NCBI RefSeq assembly: GCF_005490985.1
Contig: NZ_CP027869.1
Coordinates: 2,294,001 to 2,358,000 of the forward strand
Reading direction: 5' to 3'
Length of the DNA: 64,000 nucleotides
From: Curtobacterium sp. SGAir0471
Lineage (GTDB): Bacteria > Actinomycetota > Actinomycetes > Actinomycetales > Microbacteriaceae
Under the pieces are notes generated by a model that was not told where the DNA came from, made no database searches, and worked only from the letters and a program-made list of their open reading frames with translations. Positions 1-8,380 of the stretch are shown here, piece after piece. Both the position numbers and the translations under genes were made by a program. Numbering within the stretch: position 1 is the stretch's first letter; each line of letters opens with the position of its first letter.

Positions 1-771
1 GTCGCGCTCGCGGTCGCGGGAGCCGTCGGCGCGTGGTGGTGGCTGCACAACCTCGTCGCGTACCACCGCCTGCAGCCGGACGGGTACGCCGCGATCCGCC
101 CGCCGAAGGCCTTCCCGCCGGGCGAGCACCCGTCGGTCGCGCACTTCGTGGACGTCAGCTGGGGGACGCTGGCCCGGACGTTCTGGGGCAGCCCAGGGGC
201 GCGCGCGCAGGTGAGCATCGGTGACGGCCTGACCGCAGCGCTCACGGCGGTCGCCCTCGCGGCGATCGTGCTGTTCGCCTTCCGGCGGGCGGGCCTGGGC
301 ACCTCGGTCGTGCTCGCCGCGTTCCCGGCTGCGGTCCTGCTCCTCCAGACCGCCACCAGCGCCCGCGCCTACCTCACGACCACCGAGGTCGCCGGGACCC
401 AGGGCCGGTACGCCTTCCCCGCGGTGCTCTGCCTCGTCGCCCTCTCCGCCGTCGCCTGGCGGCGGATCCCCCGGACGCCGGGCGGGCGACACCGCACCGC
501 CACGGCGCTCGCGGTCGTCTGCCCCGCCGTCGGCCTGTACGGTGCCGTGGTGGTCGCGAGCTGGTTCTGGAACGGAGCGGTGCCGTGGCCCGGGCACGGA
601 GGTCTCGCCCGGTACGCCGCACTGGGCCCGGTCCCACCGTGGACCGTGGCGGTGCTGGTGGCGCTCGTGCTCGTCGGGATCGTCCTGACGGTCGCCCGGG
701 TCGCGACGATGCGGCCCGCCACGGTCCCCGCGCCGAACGGCGACCTCCGCGCGGACGGAGTGGCCCGGTGA
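1..771 (+). CDS. Polytopic membrane protein, C-terminal part (DUF2142-like)
   Basis: The frame is open from the first base of the window, so the N-terminus lies outside. The visible part has about six hydrophobic segments: residues 1-20, 77-96, 103-118, 137-155, 167-190 and 215-235. Between them is the stretch TQGRYAFPAVL. A GRY-F/L-P motif near the C-terminus of a polytopic protein is typical of DUF2142-type membrane proteins found in cell-surface glycan clusters. The next gene, a glycosyltransferase, starts on the last codon (GTGA overlap), so the two are probably co-translated and act together at the membrane. The family assignment rests on this short motif only. Confidence 0.6.
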   Translation, partial: VALAVAGAVGAWWWLHNLVAYHRLQPDGYAAIRPPKAFPPGEHPSVAHFVDVSWGTLARTFWGSPGARAQVSIGDGLTAALTAVALAAIVLFAFRRAGLGTSVVLAAFPAAVLLLQTATSARAYLTTTEVAGTQGRYAFPAVLCLVALSAVAWRRIPRTPGGRHRTATALAVVCPAVGLYGAVVVASWFWNGAVPWPGHGGLARYAALGPVPPWTVAVLVALVLVGIVLTVARVATMRPATVPAPNGDLRADGVAR

Positions 772-1946
772 GACGCCCACGGCTCCTCGTCCTCGCCTCG
801 ACGTTCCCCGCCCGGCCCGACGACGGCGTGCCCGCGTTCGTGCTCGACCTCGCGCGCCACGAGGCCGAGGAGTTCGACACCGTCGTGCTCACGCCCCGGG
901 TACCGGGAGCCGCGGCGGACGAGGTCGTGGACGGTGTCCGCGTGGTGCGCTACCCGTACTTCCCGCGACGCTTCGAGGACCTCGCCGACGGGGCGATCCT
1001 CGACAACCTCCGGGCCAGACGGAGCCGCATCCTGCAGGTCCCGGCGCTGCTCGCCGCGCAGTACCTGGCGGTCCGACGCGCGGTCCGCGGGGGTCGGCCG
1101 GACGTCGTGCACGCCCACTGGGCCGTCCCGCAGGCACTGGTCGCGACCCTGGCCGCACCGCACGTGCCGATGGTCGTCACCACGCACGGCGGCGACGTCT
1201 ACGCCCTGCGCGCCGCACCCCTGGTCCGGCTGAAGCGCTGGGTGCTGCACCGGGCAGCGCACGTGACGACGGTGAACGGCGAGATGCGCGAGCGGCTCAC
1301 CGCGTGGGGGGTTCCCGAGTCCGGGACGAGCGTGGTCCCGATGGGCGTCGAACCCGGTCCGGCCGCGGCCGCCAGGGCTCGCACGGAACGCGTGCCGGGA
1401 CGCATCGTGGCGGTCGGTCGGCTCGTCGAGAAGAAGGGCTTCGCGGTCCTCCTCGACGCGTTGCGGCGCATCGAAGACGTTCCGTGGGAGCTCGTCGTCG
1501 TCGGCGACGGTCCGCTCCGCGCCGGACTCGAGCGCCGAGCAGCGGGACTGCCGGTCACCTTCGCCGGTCAGCTCGGGAAGGACGAGGTCCTCGACGCGCT
1601 GGCGACCGCCACGGTGGTCGCGATGCCGTCGGTGCCGGCCTCGAACGGCGATCAGGAGGGGCTCCCGGTGACGCTCCTCGAGTCGGCGGCCGTCGGGGCC
1701 GCGGTCGTCGCGAGCGACCTGCCCGGCATCCGCGACGTCGTCCGCGACGACGTCTCCGGCCTGCTCGTGCCCCCCGGTGACGTGGACGCGCTGGCCGCGG
1801 CGCTGCGGCGCGCCCTCACCGACCGGGACGGGCGGGAGCGGTGGCAGGCCGGAGCGGGACGGGCCGCCGAGCCGTACACGGGCGACCGCATCGGTGCGCG
1901 GTACCGCGCGGTCCTGCGGGCCGCGGCGGGGCAGCACACCGACTGA
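768..1946 (+). CDS. GT4-family glycosyltransferase
   Basis: The product is a 392-residue cytoplasmic retaining glycosyltransferase of the GT-B fold that transfers a sugar from a nucleotide donor. The start is the GTG at 768, which overlaps the stop of the upstream membrane protein. The N-terminal Rossmann half begins MRRPRLLVLASTFPARPDDG and contains VVTTHGGDVYAL. The C-terminal half has the donor-site pattern GRLVEKKGFAVLLDAL and a late EGLPVTLLESAAVGAAVVAS segment, where the Glu of the EX7E-type motif binds the donor in GT4 enzymes. UDP-glucose dehydrogenase lies just downstream on the other strand, which suggests extracellular or capsular polysaccharide synthesis. The acceptor and donor cannot be told. 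Confidence 0.85.
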   Translation: MRRPRLLVLASTFPARPDDGVPAFVLDLARHEAEEFDTVVLTPRVPGAAADEVVDGVRVVRYPYFPRRFEDLADGAILDNLRARRSRILQVPALLAAQYLAVRRAVRGGRPDVVHAHWAVPQALVATLAAPHVPMVVTTHGGDVYALRAAPLVRLKRWVLHRAAHVTTVNGEMRERLTAWGVPESGTSVVPMGVEPGPAAAARARTERVPGRIVAVGRLVEKKGFAVLLDALRRIEDVPWELVVVGDGPLRAGLERRAAGLPVTFAGQLGKDEVLDALATATVVAMPSVPASNGDQEGLPVTLLESAAVGAAVVASDLPGIRDVVRDDVSGLLVPPGDVDALAAALRRALTDRDGRERWQAGAGRAAEPYTGDRIGARYRAVLRAAAGQHTD

Positions 1947-2009
1947 CCACCAGCACGACCGTCAGCGCCCCGTCGCGGAGCAACACACGGCCAGACCACC
2001 AGCACGACC
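1945..2009. repeat. Short direct repeat after the glycosyltransferase gene
   Basis: The 16-base word GACCACCAGCACGACC occurs at 1945-1960, overlapping the stop codon, and again at 1994-2009. Partial variants with GACCGTCAGCGC continue to about 2090. The interval 1947-2102 between the two convergent genes contains nothing else recognisable and no perfect terminator hairpin. Confidence 0.7.
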
Positions 2010-2102
2010 AGGTGCGCGCCGGAGCACCGCAGCGCACGCACCGATCATGAGCAGGACCGTCAGCGCGGTCCCGGCACGACCGTCACCGTGCCGTCGCGCC
2101 GG

Positions 2103-3410
2103 TCACCGTCCCATGCCGCGCACCGTGAAGCCGGCCGCGGTCCACGCATCGCGGTCCAGGCAGTTCCGGCCGTCGAGCACCACGGGCGCGGCCACGAGCT
2201 CGGCGACGACCCGCGGGTCGAGCTCGCGGAACTCGGCCCACTCGGTCAGCACGAGCACGAGGTCGGCGTCGCGCAGCGCCTCGGCGGCCGAGTCGACGGT
2301 GCCGACCTCCGGACGCACCCGGGCCGCGGTGTGGTTCGCCGCGGGGTCGTACGCCCGCACCGTCGCGCCGAGCTCGACGAGCCGCGCGGCGATGTCCAGC
2401 GCCGGGGAGTCGCGGACGTCGTCGGAGTTCGGCTTGAACGCGAGGCCGAGCACGGCCACGCGCCGTCCCTCGACGGAACCGCCGAGGAGCTCACCGGCGA
2501 GGGTGACGACGTGTGCGCGACGCCGCAGGTTGATCGCGTCGACCTCGCCCAGGAACGCGAGCGAGTGCCCCACGCCGAGTTCGTCGGCGCGTGCCTGGAA
2601 CGCCCGGATGTCCTTCGGCAGGCACCCGCCACCGAACCCGAGTCCGGCGTTGAGGAACTTCCGGCCGATCCGGTCGTCGTGGCCGATGGCGTCGGCGAGC
2701 GCCGTGACGTCCGCTCCGGCGACCTCGGCGATCTCCGCCATCGCGTTGATGAACGAGATCTTCGTCGCGAGGAAGGCGTTCGCGCTGATCTTGACGAGCT
2801 CGCTGGTCGGCAGGTCGACGACGAGCCGCGGCGTCCCGGCGGCCAGCGCCTGGGCGTAGACCTCGTCGAGCACGTCGACGGCACGCTCGCCCTCGGGACC
2901 GTCCGGGACTCCGTACACGAAGCGGTCGGGCGAGATGGTGTCCTGTACGGCGAAGCCCTCACGGAGGAACTCGGGGTTCCACACGAGGGTCGCCTCGGGC
3001 TGGACCTCGCGCACGCGCTCGGCGAGCCGGGCAGCGGTACCGACCGGGACGGTGGACTTGCCGACGACCAGGTCACCGGGGGCGAGGTGCGGCAGCAGGC
3101 CCGTCACCGCGGCGTCGACGTAGGTCATGTCCGCTGCACCCGTCGGCCCCTGGGGCGTTCCGACGGCGAGGAAGTGCACGCGCGCACCGGCGACCCGGGC
3201 GGTGTCGGTCGTGAACTCGATCCGACCGGAGGCGAGCGCCTCGTCGAGGGTCTCGGGCAGTCCGGGCTCGAAGAACGGTGCCTGCCCCGCGGCGAGCTGT
3301 CCGATCTTCACCGGGTCGACGTCGACGGCGACGACGTCGTGTCCGAGCTTGGCCATGGAGGCGGCGTGCACGGCACCGAGGTACCCGCAGCCGATGACGG
3401 AGATACGCAC
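2103..3410 (-). CDS. ugd: UDP-glucose 6-dehydrogenase
   Basis: The enzyme oxidises UDP-glucose to UDP-glucuronate with two NAD+ for surface polysaccharide synthesis. The 435-residue length is normal for the family. The N-terminal NAD-binding motif is VIGCGYLGAVHAASMAKLGH. The central domain has the family signature GLGFGGGCLPKDIRAF, with the catalytic cysteine at residue 263. The C-terminal UDP-binding domain includes VLGLAFKPNSDDVRDSPAL. The GTG start at 3410 has a TACCGT box six bases upstream, so the transcript is probably leaderless. A GDP-mannose dehydrogenase of the same superfamily is a less likely alternative. Confidence 0.9.
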   Translation of the reverse strand: MRISVIGCGYLGAVHAASMAKLGHDVVAVDVDPVKIGQLAAGQAPFFEPGLPETLDEALASGRIEFTTDTARVAGARVHFLAVGTPQGPTGAADMTYVDAAVTGLLPHLAPGDLVVGKSTVPVGTAARLAERVREVQPEATLVWNPEFLREGFAVQDTISPDRFVYGVPDGPEGERAVDVLDEVYAQALAAGTPRLVVDLPTSELVKISANAFLATKISFINAMAEIAEVAGADVTALADAIGHDDRIGRKFLNAGLGFGGGCLPKDIRAFQARADELGVGHSLAFLGEVDAINLRRRAHVVTLAGELLGGSVEGRRVAVLGLAFKPNSDDVRDSPALDIAARLVELGATVRAYDPAANHTAARVRPEVGTVDSAAEALRDADLVLVLTEWAEFRELDPRVVAELVAAPVVLDGRNCLDRDAWTAAGFTVRGMGR

Positions 3411-3416
3411 GGCACG

Positions 3417-3422
3417 ACGGTA
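3417..3422 (-). promoter_or_regulatory. -10 box TACCGT of the UDP-glucose dehydrogenase gene
   Basis: TACCGT on the minus strand ends six bases before the GTG start, matching the actinobacterial TANNNT -10 element. That spacing puts transcription start at or within a base or two of the start codon. No clear -35 element is visible. Confidence 0.5.
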
Positions 3423-3494
3423 CCGGGTCGCGCGGTCCGGTCGCGACCCGGACCGCTCACGGTACGGCGCCCGGGTCGCCCCACGGGGCGGACG

Positions 3495-4013
3495 TCAGTA
3501 CCCGCCGACGATCTCGTCCCAGTCCGGCTCGCGGTGCCGACGCCGGGCCTCGTGCGCCTCGACCAGGTCGTGCAGCACGGCCACGACGAGGTCGGCGTGC
3601 GGGACGTCCCCGAGCACCACCGGCGGCTCGTCACCCGGGAAGACGAGCACGTCGCCGGACCGCCACACGCCCTGGAGCCCACGGCGGCGCACCGTCACGT
3701 CGTACCCCCGCGAGTGCAGGAGCTCGCGACGCGTGCGCGTCCCGAGGCCGTGCACCACGACGAGCCGCCGGGTGGTCACCACGTACCGCTCGGACATCCA
3801 GCGCAGCAGCGGGACAAGCCCGCCGAGGACGACGAACAGCACCGTGAGCCCGGCGACCACCGCGTTCAACCAGGCGAGCTGCGCACGGAAGACGCCGAAG
3901 CCGAACCCGCCGGCGAGCGCGACCAGCACGACGAAGACCGCGGGCCGGACCAGCCGCCGTGCGTGCGGCCGGAGCCGCGCGACGACGCGTTCGGGCGGCG
4001 GCTCGGCGGTCAT
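3495..4013 (-). CDS. PH-domain (bPH2-type) membrane protein
   Basis: This is a 172-residue protein with two hydrophobic segments near residues 21-42 and 49-72. They are followed by a soluble part containing RYVVTTRRLVVVHGLGTRTR and DVTVRRRGLQGVWRSGDVLV. That pattern is typical of bacterial PH (DUF304/YdbS-YdbT type) proteins of unknown function. The ATG at 4013 lies four bases after the biotin ligase stop; an in-frame ATG at 4025 that overlaps the ligase gene is also possible. Location behind birA suggests co-transcription but gives no clear functional link. Confidence 0.7.
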   Translation of the reverse strand: MTAEPPPERVVARLRPHARRLVRPAVFVVLVALAGGFGFGVFRAQLAWLNAVVAGLTVLFVVLGGLVPLLRWMSERYVVTTRRLVVVHGLGTRTRRELLHSRGYDVTVRRRGLQGVWRSGDVLVFPGDEPPVVLGDVPHADLVVAVLHDLVEAHEARRRHREPDWDEIVGGY

Positions 4014-4017
4014 GCCG

Positions 4018-4887
4018 TCATGCATACCGCAGGTGGGTGAGGTCCCCCACCGCGACGCCCCTGGATCGTCCGTCCCGATCCCGGATCGTGATCCGACCGT
4101 CGTCGTCGATGCCCGTGGCATCGACCTCGTCGACGCTGCCGTCGGGCTGTTCCAGGCGGACGCGGCGACCGATCGTGCCGCAGGCCGCGCGGACGTCGGA
4201 CCGGACCCCGTCGGCACCGGGACCACCGGCGACCAGCGCGCCCACCGCCTCCAGGACGGCCGTGGCCCAGACCGACAGCACCGCGTCGGCGAGCGCCATG
4301 GCGTCGTCGCGTGCGCCGGCGACCGCGAGCGACGTGGACGTCGGCGTGGGCAGCGCGTCGACCGGGATGGTCAGGTTGACGCCGGCGCCGACGACGACGC
4401 TGCCGTCGTCGGCGACCTGGCAGAGGATGCCGCAGACCTTGCGTCCGTCGACGAGCACGTCGTTCGGCCACTTCACCAGGACGCGCGGCTCCGTCGCGGG
4501 CGTGCGGTCGGCCGCGGCGTCGTCGTCGTCCGGACGGGAGGCCCGCCCCGGCTCGTCGACGTCGGGCACCACCGTGGACACCGCGTCGCGCATCGCGGTG
4601 CCGGCCACCAGCGGCAGCCACCCGCGGTCGCGGTCGTCCAGGTCGGCGCGGACGAGCAGGCTCACCGCGAGCGTCTGCCCGGCCGGGGCGCTCCAGGACC
4701 GGTCGAGACGCCCGCGCCCGGCCGTCTGGTCGAGCGTGACCACGACGCTGCCGTGCGACCGCCCGGACGCGACGGCCAGCAGGTCTGCGTTCGTGGAGCC
4801 GGTGCGCCCGACGGCGTCGAACACCCCGCCCGCGGTCTCGACGACGGCACGGGCACGCGGCAGGACCGGCGGGACGGGTGTGGACAT
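4018..4887 (-). CDS. birA: Biotin--[acetyl-CoA-carboxylase] ligase
   Basis: The 289-residue enzyme activates biotin with ATP and attaches it to the conserved lysine of the acyl-CoA carboxylase alpha subunit. It begins directly with the catalytic domain and lacks an N-terminal helix-turn-helix, so it should not be a repressor. Motifs seen are [10 protein letters not shown], the biotinyl-adenylate loop [11 protein letters not shown] with GRGR at residues 57-60, and [18 protein letters not shown]. It is divergent from the carboxyltransferase gene, one of its functional partners; the biotin-accepting alpha subunit is 8 kb away at 12689. A TAGATT box ends seven bases before the ATG, indicating a leaderless transcript. 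Confidence 0.92.
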   Translation of the reverse strand: MSTPVPPVLPRARAVVETAGGVFDAVGRTGSTNADLLAVASGRSHGSVVVTLDQTAGRGRLDRSWSAPAGQTLAVSLLVRADLDDRDRGWLPLVAGTAMRDAVSTVVPDVDEPGRASRPDDDDAAADRTPATEPRVLVKWPNDVLVDGRKVCGILCQVADDGSVVVGAGVNLTIPVDALPTPTSTSLAVAGARDDAMALADAVLSVWATAVLEAVGALVAGGPGADGVRSDVRAACGTIGRRVRLEQPDGSVDEVDATGIDDDGRITIRDRDGRSRGVAVGDLTHLRYA

Positions 4888-4894
4888 GCACGCA

Positions 4895-4900
4895 AATCTA
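4895..4900 (-). promoter_or_regulatory. -10 box TAGATT of birA
   Basis: TAGATT on the minus strand ends seven bases before the birA ATG. The divergent pccB box starts only 50 bases away, so both genes share one short promoter region. Confidence 0.5.
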
Positions 4901-4949
4901 CGGGCAGGAACCGTGGGGGTCCTCCAACCGGCCCCGTCCCGCCCGCCGG

Positions 4950-4955
4950 TATGGT
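4950..4955 (+). promoter_or_regulatory. -10 box TATGGT of the carboxyltransferase gene
   Basis: TATGGT ends six bases before the GTG start at 4962. There is no good Shine-Dalgarno sequence at normal spacing, so a leaderless mRNA is the simplest reading. Confidence 0.5.
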
Positions 4956-4961
4956 GAGCGG

Positions 4962-6557
4962 GTGACCACAGGAGACACCCCCGACCTCTCGACCACGGCC
5001 GGTCGCCTCGCGGACCTGCGCGACCGCTACCACGAGGCCGTGACCGCCGCGGGCGAGGCCGCCATCGCGAAGCAGCACGCGAAGGGCAAGGGCACCGCCC
5101 GCGAGCGCATCGAGCAGCTCCTCGACGAGAACTCCTTCGTCGAGTTCGACGAGTTCGTGCGCCACCGCACCACGTCGTTCGGCATGGACGCCAAGCGGCC
5201 CTACGGCGACGCGGTCGTGACCGGCGTCGGCACGATCCACGGCCGCAACGTCGCGGTCTACGCGCAGGACTTCACCGTCTTCGGCGGATCGCTCGGCGAG
5301 GTCGCCGGCGAGAAGATCGTCAAGGTGATGCAGCACGCGCTGAAGACCGGTGTGCCGATCATCGGCATCCTCGACTCCGGCGGTGCCCGCATCCAGGAGG
5401 GCGTCGTCGCCCTGGGCAAGTACGGCGAGATCTTCCGCCTCAACACCCAGGCGTCCGGGGTCATCCCGCAGATCTCGATCGTGATGGGCCCGGCGGCCGG
5501 CGGTGCGGTGTACTCCCCCGCCCTCACCGACTTCGTGATCATGGTGGACAAGACGAGCCACATGTTCGTCACCGGCCCGGACGTCATCAAGACCGTCACC
5601 GGCGAGGACGTCGGCTTCGAGGAGCTCGGCGGCGCGCAGACCCACAACGCCGTCTCCGGTGTCGCGCACTACCTGGCCGAGGACGAGTCCGACGCCCTCG
5701 ACTACGCGCGGTCGCTCGTCGGGTTCCTGCCGGACAACAACCTGTCCGACCCGCCGGCGTACGACGTCGCCCCGGAGCTCGAGACGACCGACGCCGACCA
5801 CGAGCTCGACGTCGTCATCCCCGACTCGACGAACCAGCCCTACGACGTCACGACGATCGTCGAGCACATCGTCGACGACGGCGAGTTCCTCGAGGTCCAG
5901 CCGCTCTTCGCCCCGAACATCATGGTCGGCTTCGGCCGCGTCGAGGGCCGCACGGTCGGCATCATCGCGAACCAGCCGCAGGCGATGGCCGGCACGCTGA
6001 ACATCGACGCCGGCGAGAAGGCCGCCCGCTTCGTCCGGTTCTGCGACGCGTTCGGCATCCCGATCCTGACGCTCGTCGACGTCCCGGGCTACCTGCCGGG
6101 CACCGACCAGGAGTGGACCGGTGTGATCCGCCGTGGCGCGAAGCTGCTGTACGCGTACGCCGAGGCCACCGTGCCGCTCGTCACCGTCATCACGCGGAAG
6201 GCGTACGGCGGTGCCTACATCGTCATGGGGTCGAAGCAGCTCGGCGCCGACATCAACCTGGCGTGGCCGACCGCCGAGATCGCGGTGATGGGCGGTCAGG
6301 GCGCCGTGAACATCCTGTACCGCGCCGAGATCAAGCGTGCGGAGGAGGCGGGCGAGGACGTCGCCGCGGTCCGCACCCGGCTCGCGAACGAGTACACCTA
6401 CAACGTGGCGTCGCCGTACCTGGCGGCCGAGCGCGGCGAGCTCGACGGCATCATCCAGCCGCACGCGACCCGCGTCTCGGTCATCAAGGCGCTGCGGGCG
6501 CTCCGGGGGAAGCGCGCGTCGCTGCCGCCGAAGAAGCACGGGAACATCCCGCTCTGA
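4962..6557 (+). CDS. pccB: Acyl-CoA carboxylase carboxyltransferase (beta) subunit
   Basis: This 531-residue protein transfers the carboxyl group from carboxybiotin to acetyl- or propionyl-CoA. It has the two crotonase-like halves of the family. The first contains [20 protein letters not shown] and [16 protein letters not shown]. The second contains [21 protein letters not shown] and [20 protein letters not shown]. The start is the GTG at 4962, because upstream codons lie within the divergent birA promoter. The stop overlaps the start of the epsilon subunit (TGATG). With that subunit and the alpha chain at 12689 it makes an actinobacterial acyl-CoA carboxylase that feeds fatty acid synthesis. 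Substrate preference cannot be read from the sequence. Confidence 0.93.
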   Translation: MTTGDTPDLSTTAGRLADLRDRYHEAVTAAGEAAIAKQHAKGKGTARERIEQLLDENSFVEFDEFVRHRTTSFGMDAKRPYGDAVVTGVGTIHGRNVAVYAQDFTVFGGSLGEVAGEKIVKVMQHALKTGVPIIGILDSGGARIQEGVVALGKYGEIFRLNTQASGVIPQISIVMGPAAGGAVYSPALTDFVIMVDKTSHMFVTGPDVIKTVTGEDVGFEELGGAQTHNAVSGVAHYLAEDESDALDYARSLVGFLPDNNLSDPPAYDVAPELETTDADHELDVVIPDSTNQPYDVTTIVEHIVDDGEFLEVQPLFAPNIMVGFGRVEGRTVGIIANQPQAMAGTLNIDAGEKAARFVRFCDAFGIPILTLVDVPGYLPGTDQEWTGVIRRGAKLLYAYAEATVPLVTVITRKAYGGAYIVMGSKQLGADINLAWPTAEIAVMGGQGAVNILYRAEIKRAEEAGEDVAAVRTRLANEYTYNVASPYLAAERGELDGIIQPHATRVSVIKALRALRGKRASLPPKKHGNIPL

Positions 6558-6862
6558 TGGGCAGGCACGCAGCACACGTCCCCGCGGACGCTGACGCCGC
6601 CGTCGCCGACGGGGCGGACGCTCCCGCGCACAGCGGGGCCGCCGACCCCGTCGACGCGGACGTCCGCGTCGTCGCCGGCGACCCGTCACCGGAGGAGCTC
6701 GCCGCCGTGGTCGCCGTCCTCCAGCGGCAGGCTGACGAGGCAGCCGCACTCGGCCGGGCCGAGGTCACCGAGTCACCGCGCTCGGGCTGGGACGCGTCCG
6801 CTCGGGGCCTCCGCCGCCCGCTCGAGCACGGTCGCGGAGCCTGGAGCCGGTCCCTGCGCTGA
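6557..6862 (+). CDS. accE: Acyl-CoA carboxylase epsilon subunit
   Basis: The gene encodes 101 residues and its ATG overlaps the pccB stop by one base. The N-terminal 35 residues are Ala/Asp-rich and probably disordered. They are followed by VRVVAGDPSPEELAAVVAVL, the conserved core of the small AccE/PccE subunits of actinobacteria. The C-terminal basic, Trp-containing tail (SGWDASARGLRRP) is also usual. Epsilon subunits bind the carboxyltransferase core and raise its activity. Size, position and motif agree. Confidence 0.85.
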   Translation: MGRHAAHVPADADAAVADGADAPAHSGAADPVDADVRVVAGDPSPEELAAVVAVLQRQADEAAALGRAEVTESPRSGWDASARGLRRPLEHGRGAWSRSLR

Positions 6863-6901
6863 CCTCCCGCCGGTGTGCAGGGAACCGCACGTCGCACCAC
6901 G

Positions 6902-6928
6902 GACCCCCGACGTTCACCGTCGGGGGTC
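6902..6928. terminator. Hairpin terminator after pccB-accE
   Basis: A perfect 10-base-pair stem (GACCCCCGAC at 6902-6911 with its complement at 6919-6928) encloses a 7-base loop. A short T-containing tail follows. It lies 40 bases after the accE stop. Confidence 0.7.
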
Positions 6929-7175
6929 TTGTGCGTCCGGGGGTACCGGAGGCACGATGTACTCCTGTCGCACGACGCAACGCGGGGCCTGGCCAGCGGT
7001 TGCACGGTGCACTTCCCGGTCGGTCTCCCCTCGATCGGGGGACAACGCCCCCGCTGCGGCACCGGATGTGCGCTATTTGTCCCCCATAATGACGACTGAC
7101 AGAGCCTCGCACCGGGGGCATCATTGTTCGTGTTCGGTGTCCTTCCCAGAAGAACATCGTTGGTCGGTGGCCGAC
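6929..7175. other. Intergenic interval without a gene, relatively A+T-rich
   Basis: No reading frame here has convincing start, codon bias or similarity. The part near 7070-7160 is visibly richer in A+T than its surroundings and holds a CATAAT hexamer at 7085-7090. There is a small hairpin TCCCC/GGGGA near 7027-7043. This may be upstream control sequence for the candidate RNA that follows. Confidence 0.5.
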
Positions 7176-7181
7176 TAGGGT
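7176..7181 (+). promoter_or_regulatory. -10 box TAGGGT for a candidate small RNA
   Basis: TAGGGT fits the TANNNT consensus. No ATG or GTG follows within 15 bases, unlike the leaderless genes of the window, and a structured sequence ending in a terminator follows. No strong -35 box is visible. Confidence 0.4.
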
Positions 7182-7187
7182 ACGACG

Positions 7188-7275
7188 CCTCCGACCAGCT
7201 GCGAGCCAGGGCGACATTCGGGTTGTCGCTCAGGCTCGGGTCGTGAACGGGCCGGTCCCTCGGACCGGCCCGTTC
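7188..7275 (+). ncRNA. Candidate structured small RNA
   Basis: This is an inferred transcript of about 88 bases between two convergent genes. It starts about seven bases after TAGGGT and ends in a perfect 12-base-pair GC-rich hairpin (7247-7258 with 7262-7273, 3-base loop). In between is a two-part hairpin: GAGCC at 7203-7207 pairs with 7233-7237, and GCGACA at 7211-7216 pairs with TGTCGC at 7224-7229, with a 7-base loop. It matches no RNA family that I recognise. It could instead be only a terminator for the minus-strand gene with chance structure beside it. Confidence 0.4.
7247..7273. terminator. Perfect 12-bp bidirectional terminator hairpin
   Basis: ACGGGCCGGTCC at 7247-7258 pairs fully with 7262-7273 across a 3-base loop. 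It lies about 60 bases beyond the stop of the minus-strand kinase-like gene and at the end of the candidate small RNA. Confidence 0.75.
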
Positions 7276-7333
7276 CCCGTTTCCCGGGGGTCCTGCTCCC
7301 GGGCAGTGCCGACCGCTCGGGCCCGCTGCGTCC

Positions 7334-8380
7334 TCACACCGCCGCGCGGCGCGGGATCTCGGTCCAGAGCACGACGGAGTCGTCCTCGTCATCGTCGTCG
7401 TCGAGACCGGCGCCGAGCGCCGCGGACTCGCTCGCGGCGGTGTCGAGTCGCAGCCCGACGATGGTGACCGCGGCGTCCGAGCCCTCGCCCACGGTGCGGA
7501 CGATGACGTTGTCGGCGCCCCGGGCACGACGCAGGGCGTCCGCGATCTCGGCGTGCACGCGGCGGAGGTCGTCCACCTCGAGGTCGTCGAGCCCGCCGTC
7601 GTCGTGCAGCTGCACCGTGGCGCCGCGACGACGCAGGCGCATCACCTCGTCTCGGACGTCATCGGACAGCAGCGAGCGCCCGCGGATCTCGTCGCGGATG
7701 GCCTGTTCGAGGTGCAGGCACTCCGCCCGCTCGTCCTCGGTCAGGTCCCCGCCCTGCTCGATGACCCGCTCGAGCATCGGCAGCGCCATCCTCGTCGTCT
7801 GGCTCAGCCGGAACTGCCGCTCGAACACGTGCGCGTCCTGCGCCGCCTGCCAGTCCGCCGTCTCCTGCTCGGCGCGCAGGAACTCCTGCGTGGTCCAGGT
7901 CGCCCGGTCCATCGCCACGGCGAACCCGGTGGCGACCGCCACCCAGGTCAGGTTGCCGACCAGGCCCAGGTCTCCGAAGGCTCCGGGGCCCGCCCAGACC
8001 AGGACGAAGAGGGTGACGAACACGACCCCGACCCAGGCGAAGGCCCGACGGCCCCGCACGACGAGCACGACCATGAGCGTCCCGACGGCGGCCACCCACC
8101 AGGTGGTCGAGTCGTTCTTGTCCGCCAGGTCGACCACGGGTGCGGCGATGACCGGCATGACCAGGGCGGTGGCGAGCGAGAAGCACGCGGCCCAGACAGG
8201 GAGGGTGCGGCCGGGCAGGAAGATCGCGACGCCGCTCGCTGCCGCGTAGAGCGCCATGCACGCGAGCACCGGACCGATGTCGCTGACCACCCCGAACGAT
8301 GCCACGCCGAGCACCAGGTGGAAGACGGAGAACAGCGCGGCGAGCCCGATGGCGATGCCGGCCGGCAGTGAGACCCTCAC
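7334..8380 (-). CDS. Membrane protein with kinase-like architecture but no H-box
   Basis: The product is a 348-residue protein with about six hydrophobic segments in residues 5-160. A cytoplasmic part of about 170 residues follows, ending in an acidic stretch (AGLDDDDDEDDS). The cytoplasmic part has LEQAIRDEIRGRSLLSDD and RRRGATVQLHDDGG, which resembles a degenerate sensor-kinase C-terminus. No HDxx phospho-acceptor box and no clear N or G boxes can be seen. The GTG start at 8380 forms a GTGA overlap with the histidine kinase stop, so the two are co-translated. A regulatory partner or pseudokinase-type sensor is a plausible role; this is inference. Confidence 0.6.
   Translation of the reverse strand: MRVSLPAGIAIGLAALFSVFHLVLGVASFGVVSDIGPVLACMALYAAASGVAIFLPGRTLPVWAACFSLATALVMPVIAAPVVDLADKNDSTTWWVAAVGTLMVVLVVRGRRAFAWVGVVFVTLFVLVWAGPGAFGDLGLVGNLTWVAVATGFAVAMDRATWTTQEFLRAEQETADWQAAQDAHVFERQFRLSQTTRMALPMLERVIEQGGDLTEDERAECLHLEQAIRDEIRGRSLLSDDVRDEVMRLRRRGATVQLHDDGGLDDLEVDDLRRVHAEIADALRRARGADNVIVRTVGEGSDAAVTIVGLRLDTAASESAALGAGLDDDDDEDDSVVLWTEIPRRAAV

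Noticed and set aside
369..1937. A 522-codon open frame on the minus strand opposite the first two genes
   Set aside because: High-G+C DNA gives long open frames opposite real genes. This one is Arg/His/Asp-rich with no domain, while the plus-strand genes have clear motifs and a normal overlap.
6929..7246. Possible 6C RNA motif or small protein gene in the gap after accE
   Set aside because: Runs of five C occur, but not the paired hairpins with C-rich loops of the 6C RNA. The short frames have no ribosome binding site or codon bias. Only the distal part was kept as a candidate RNA.
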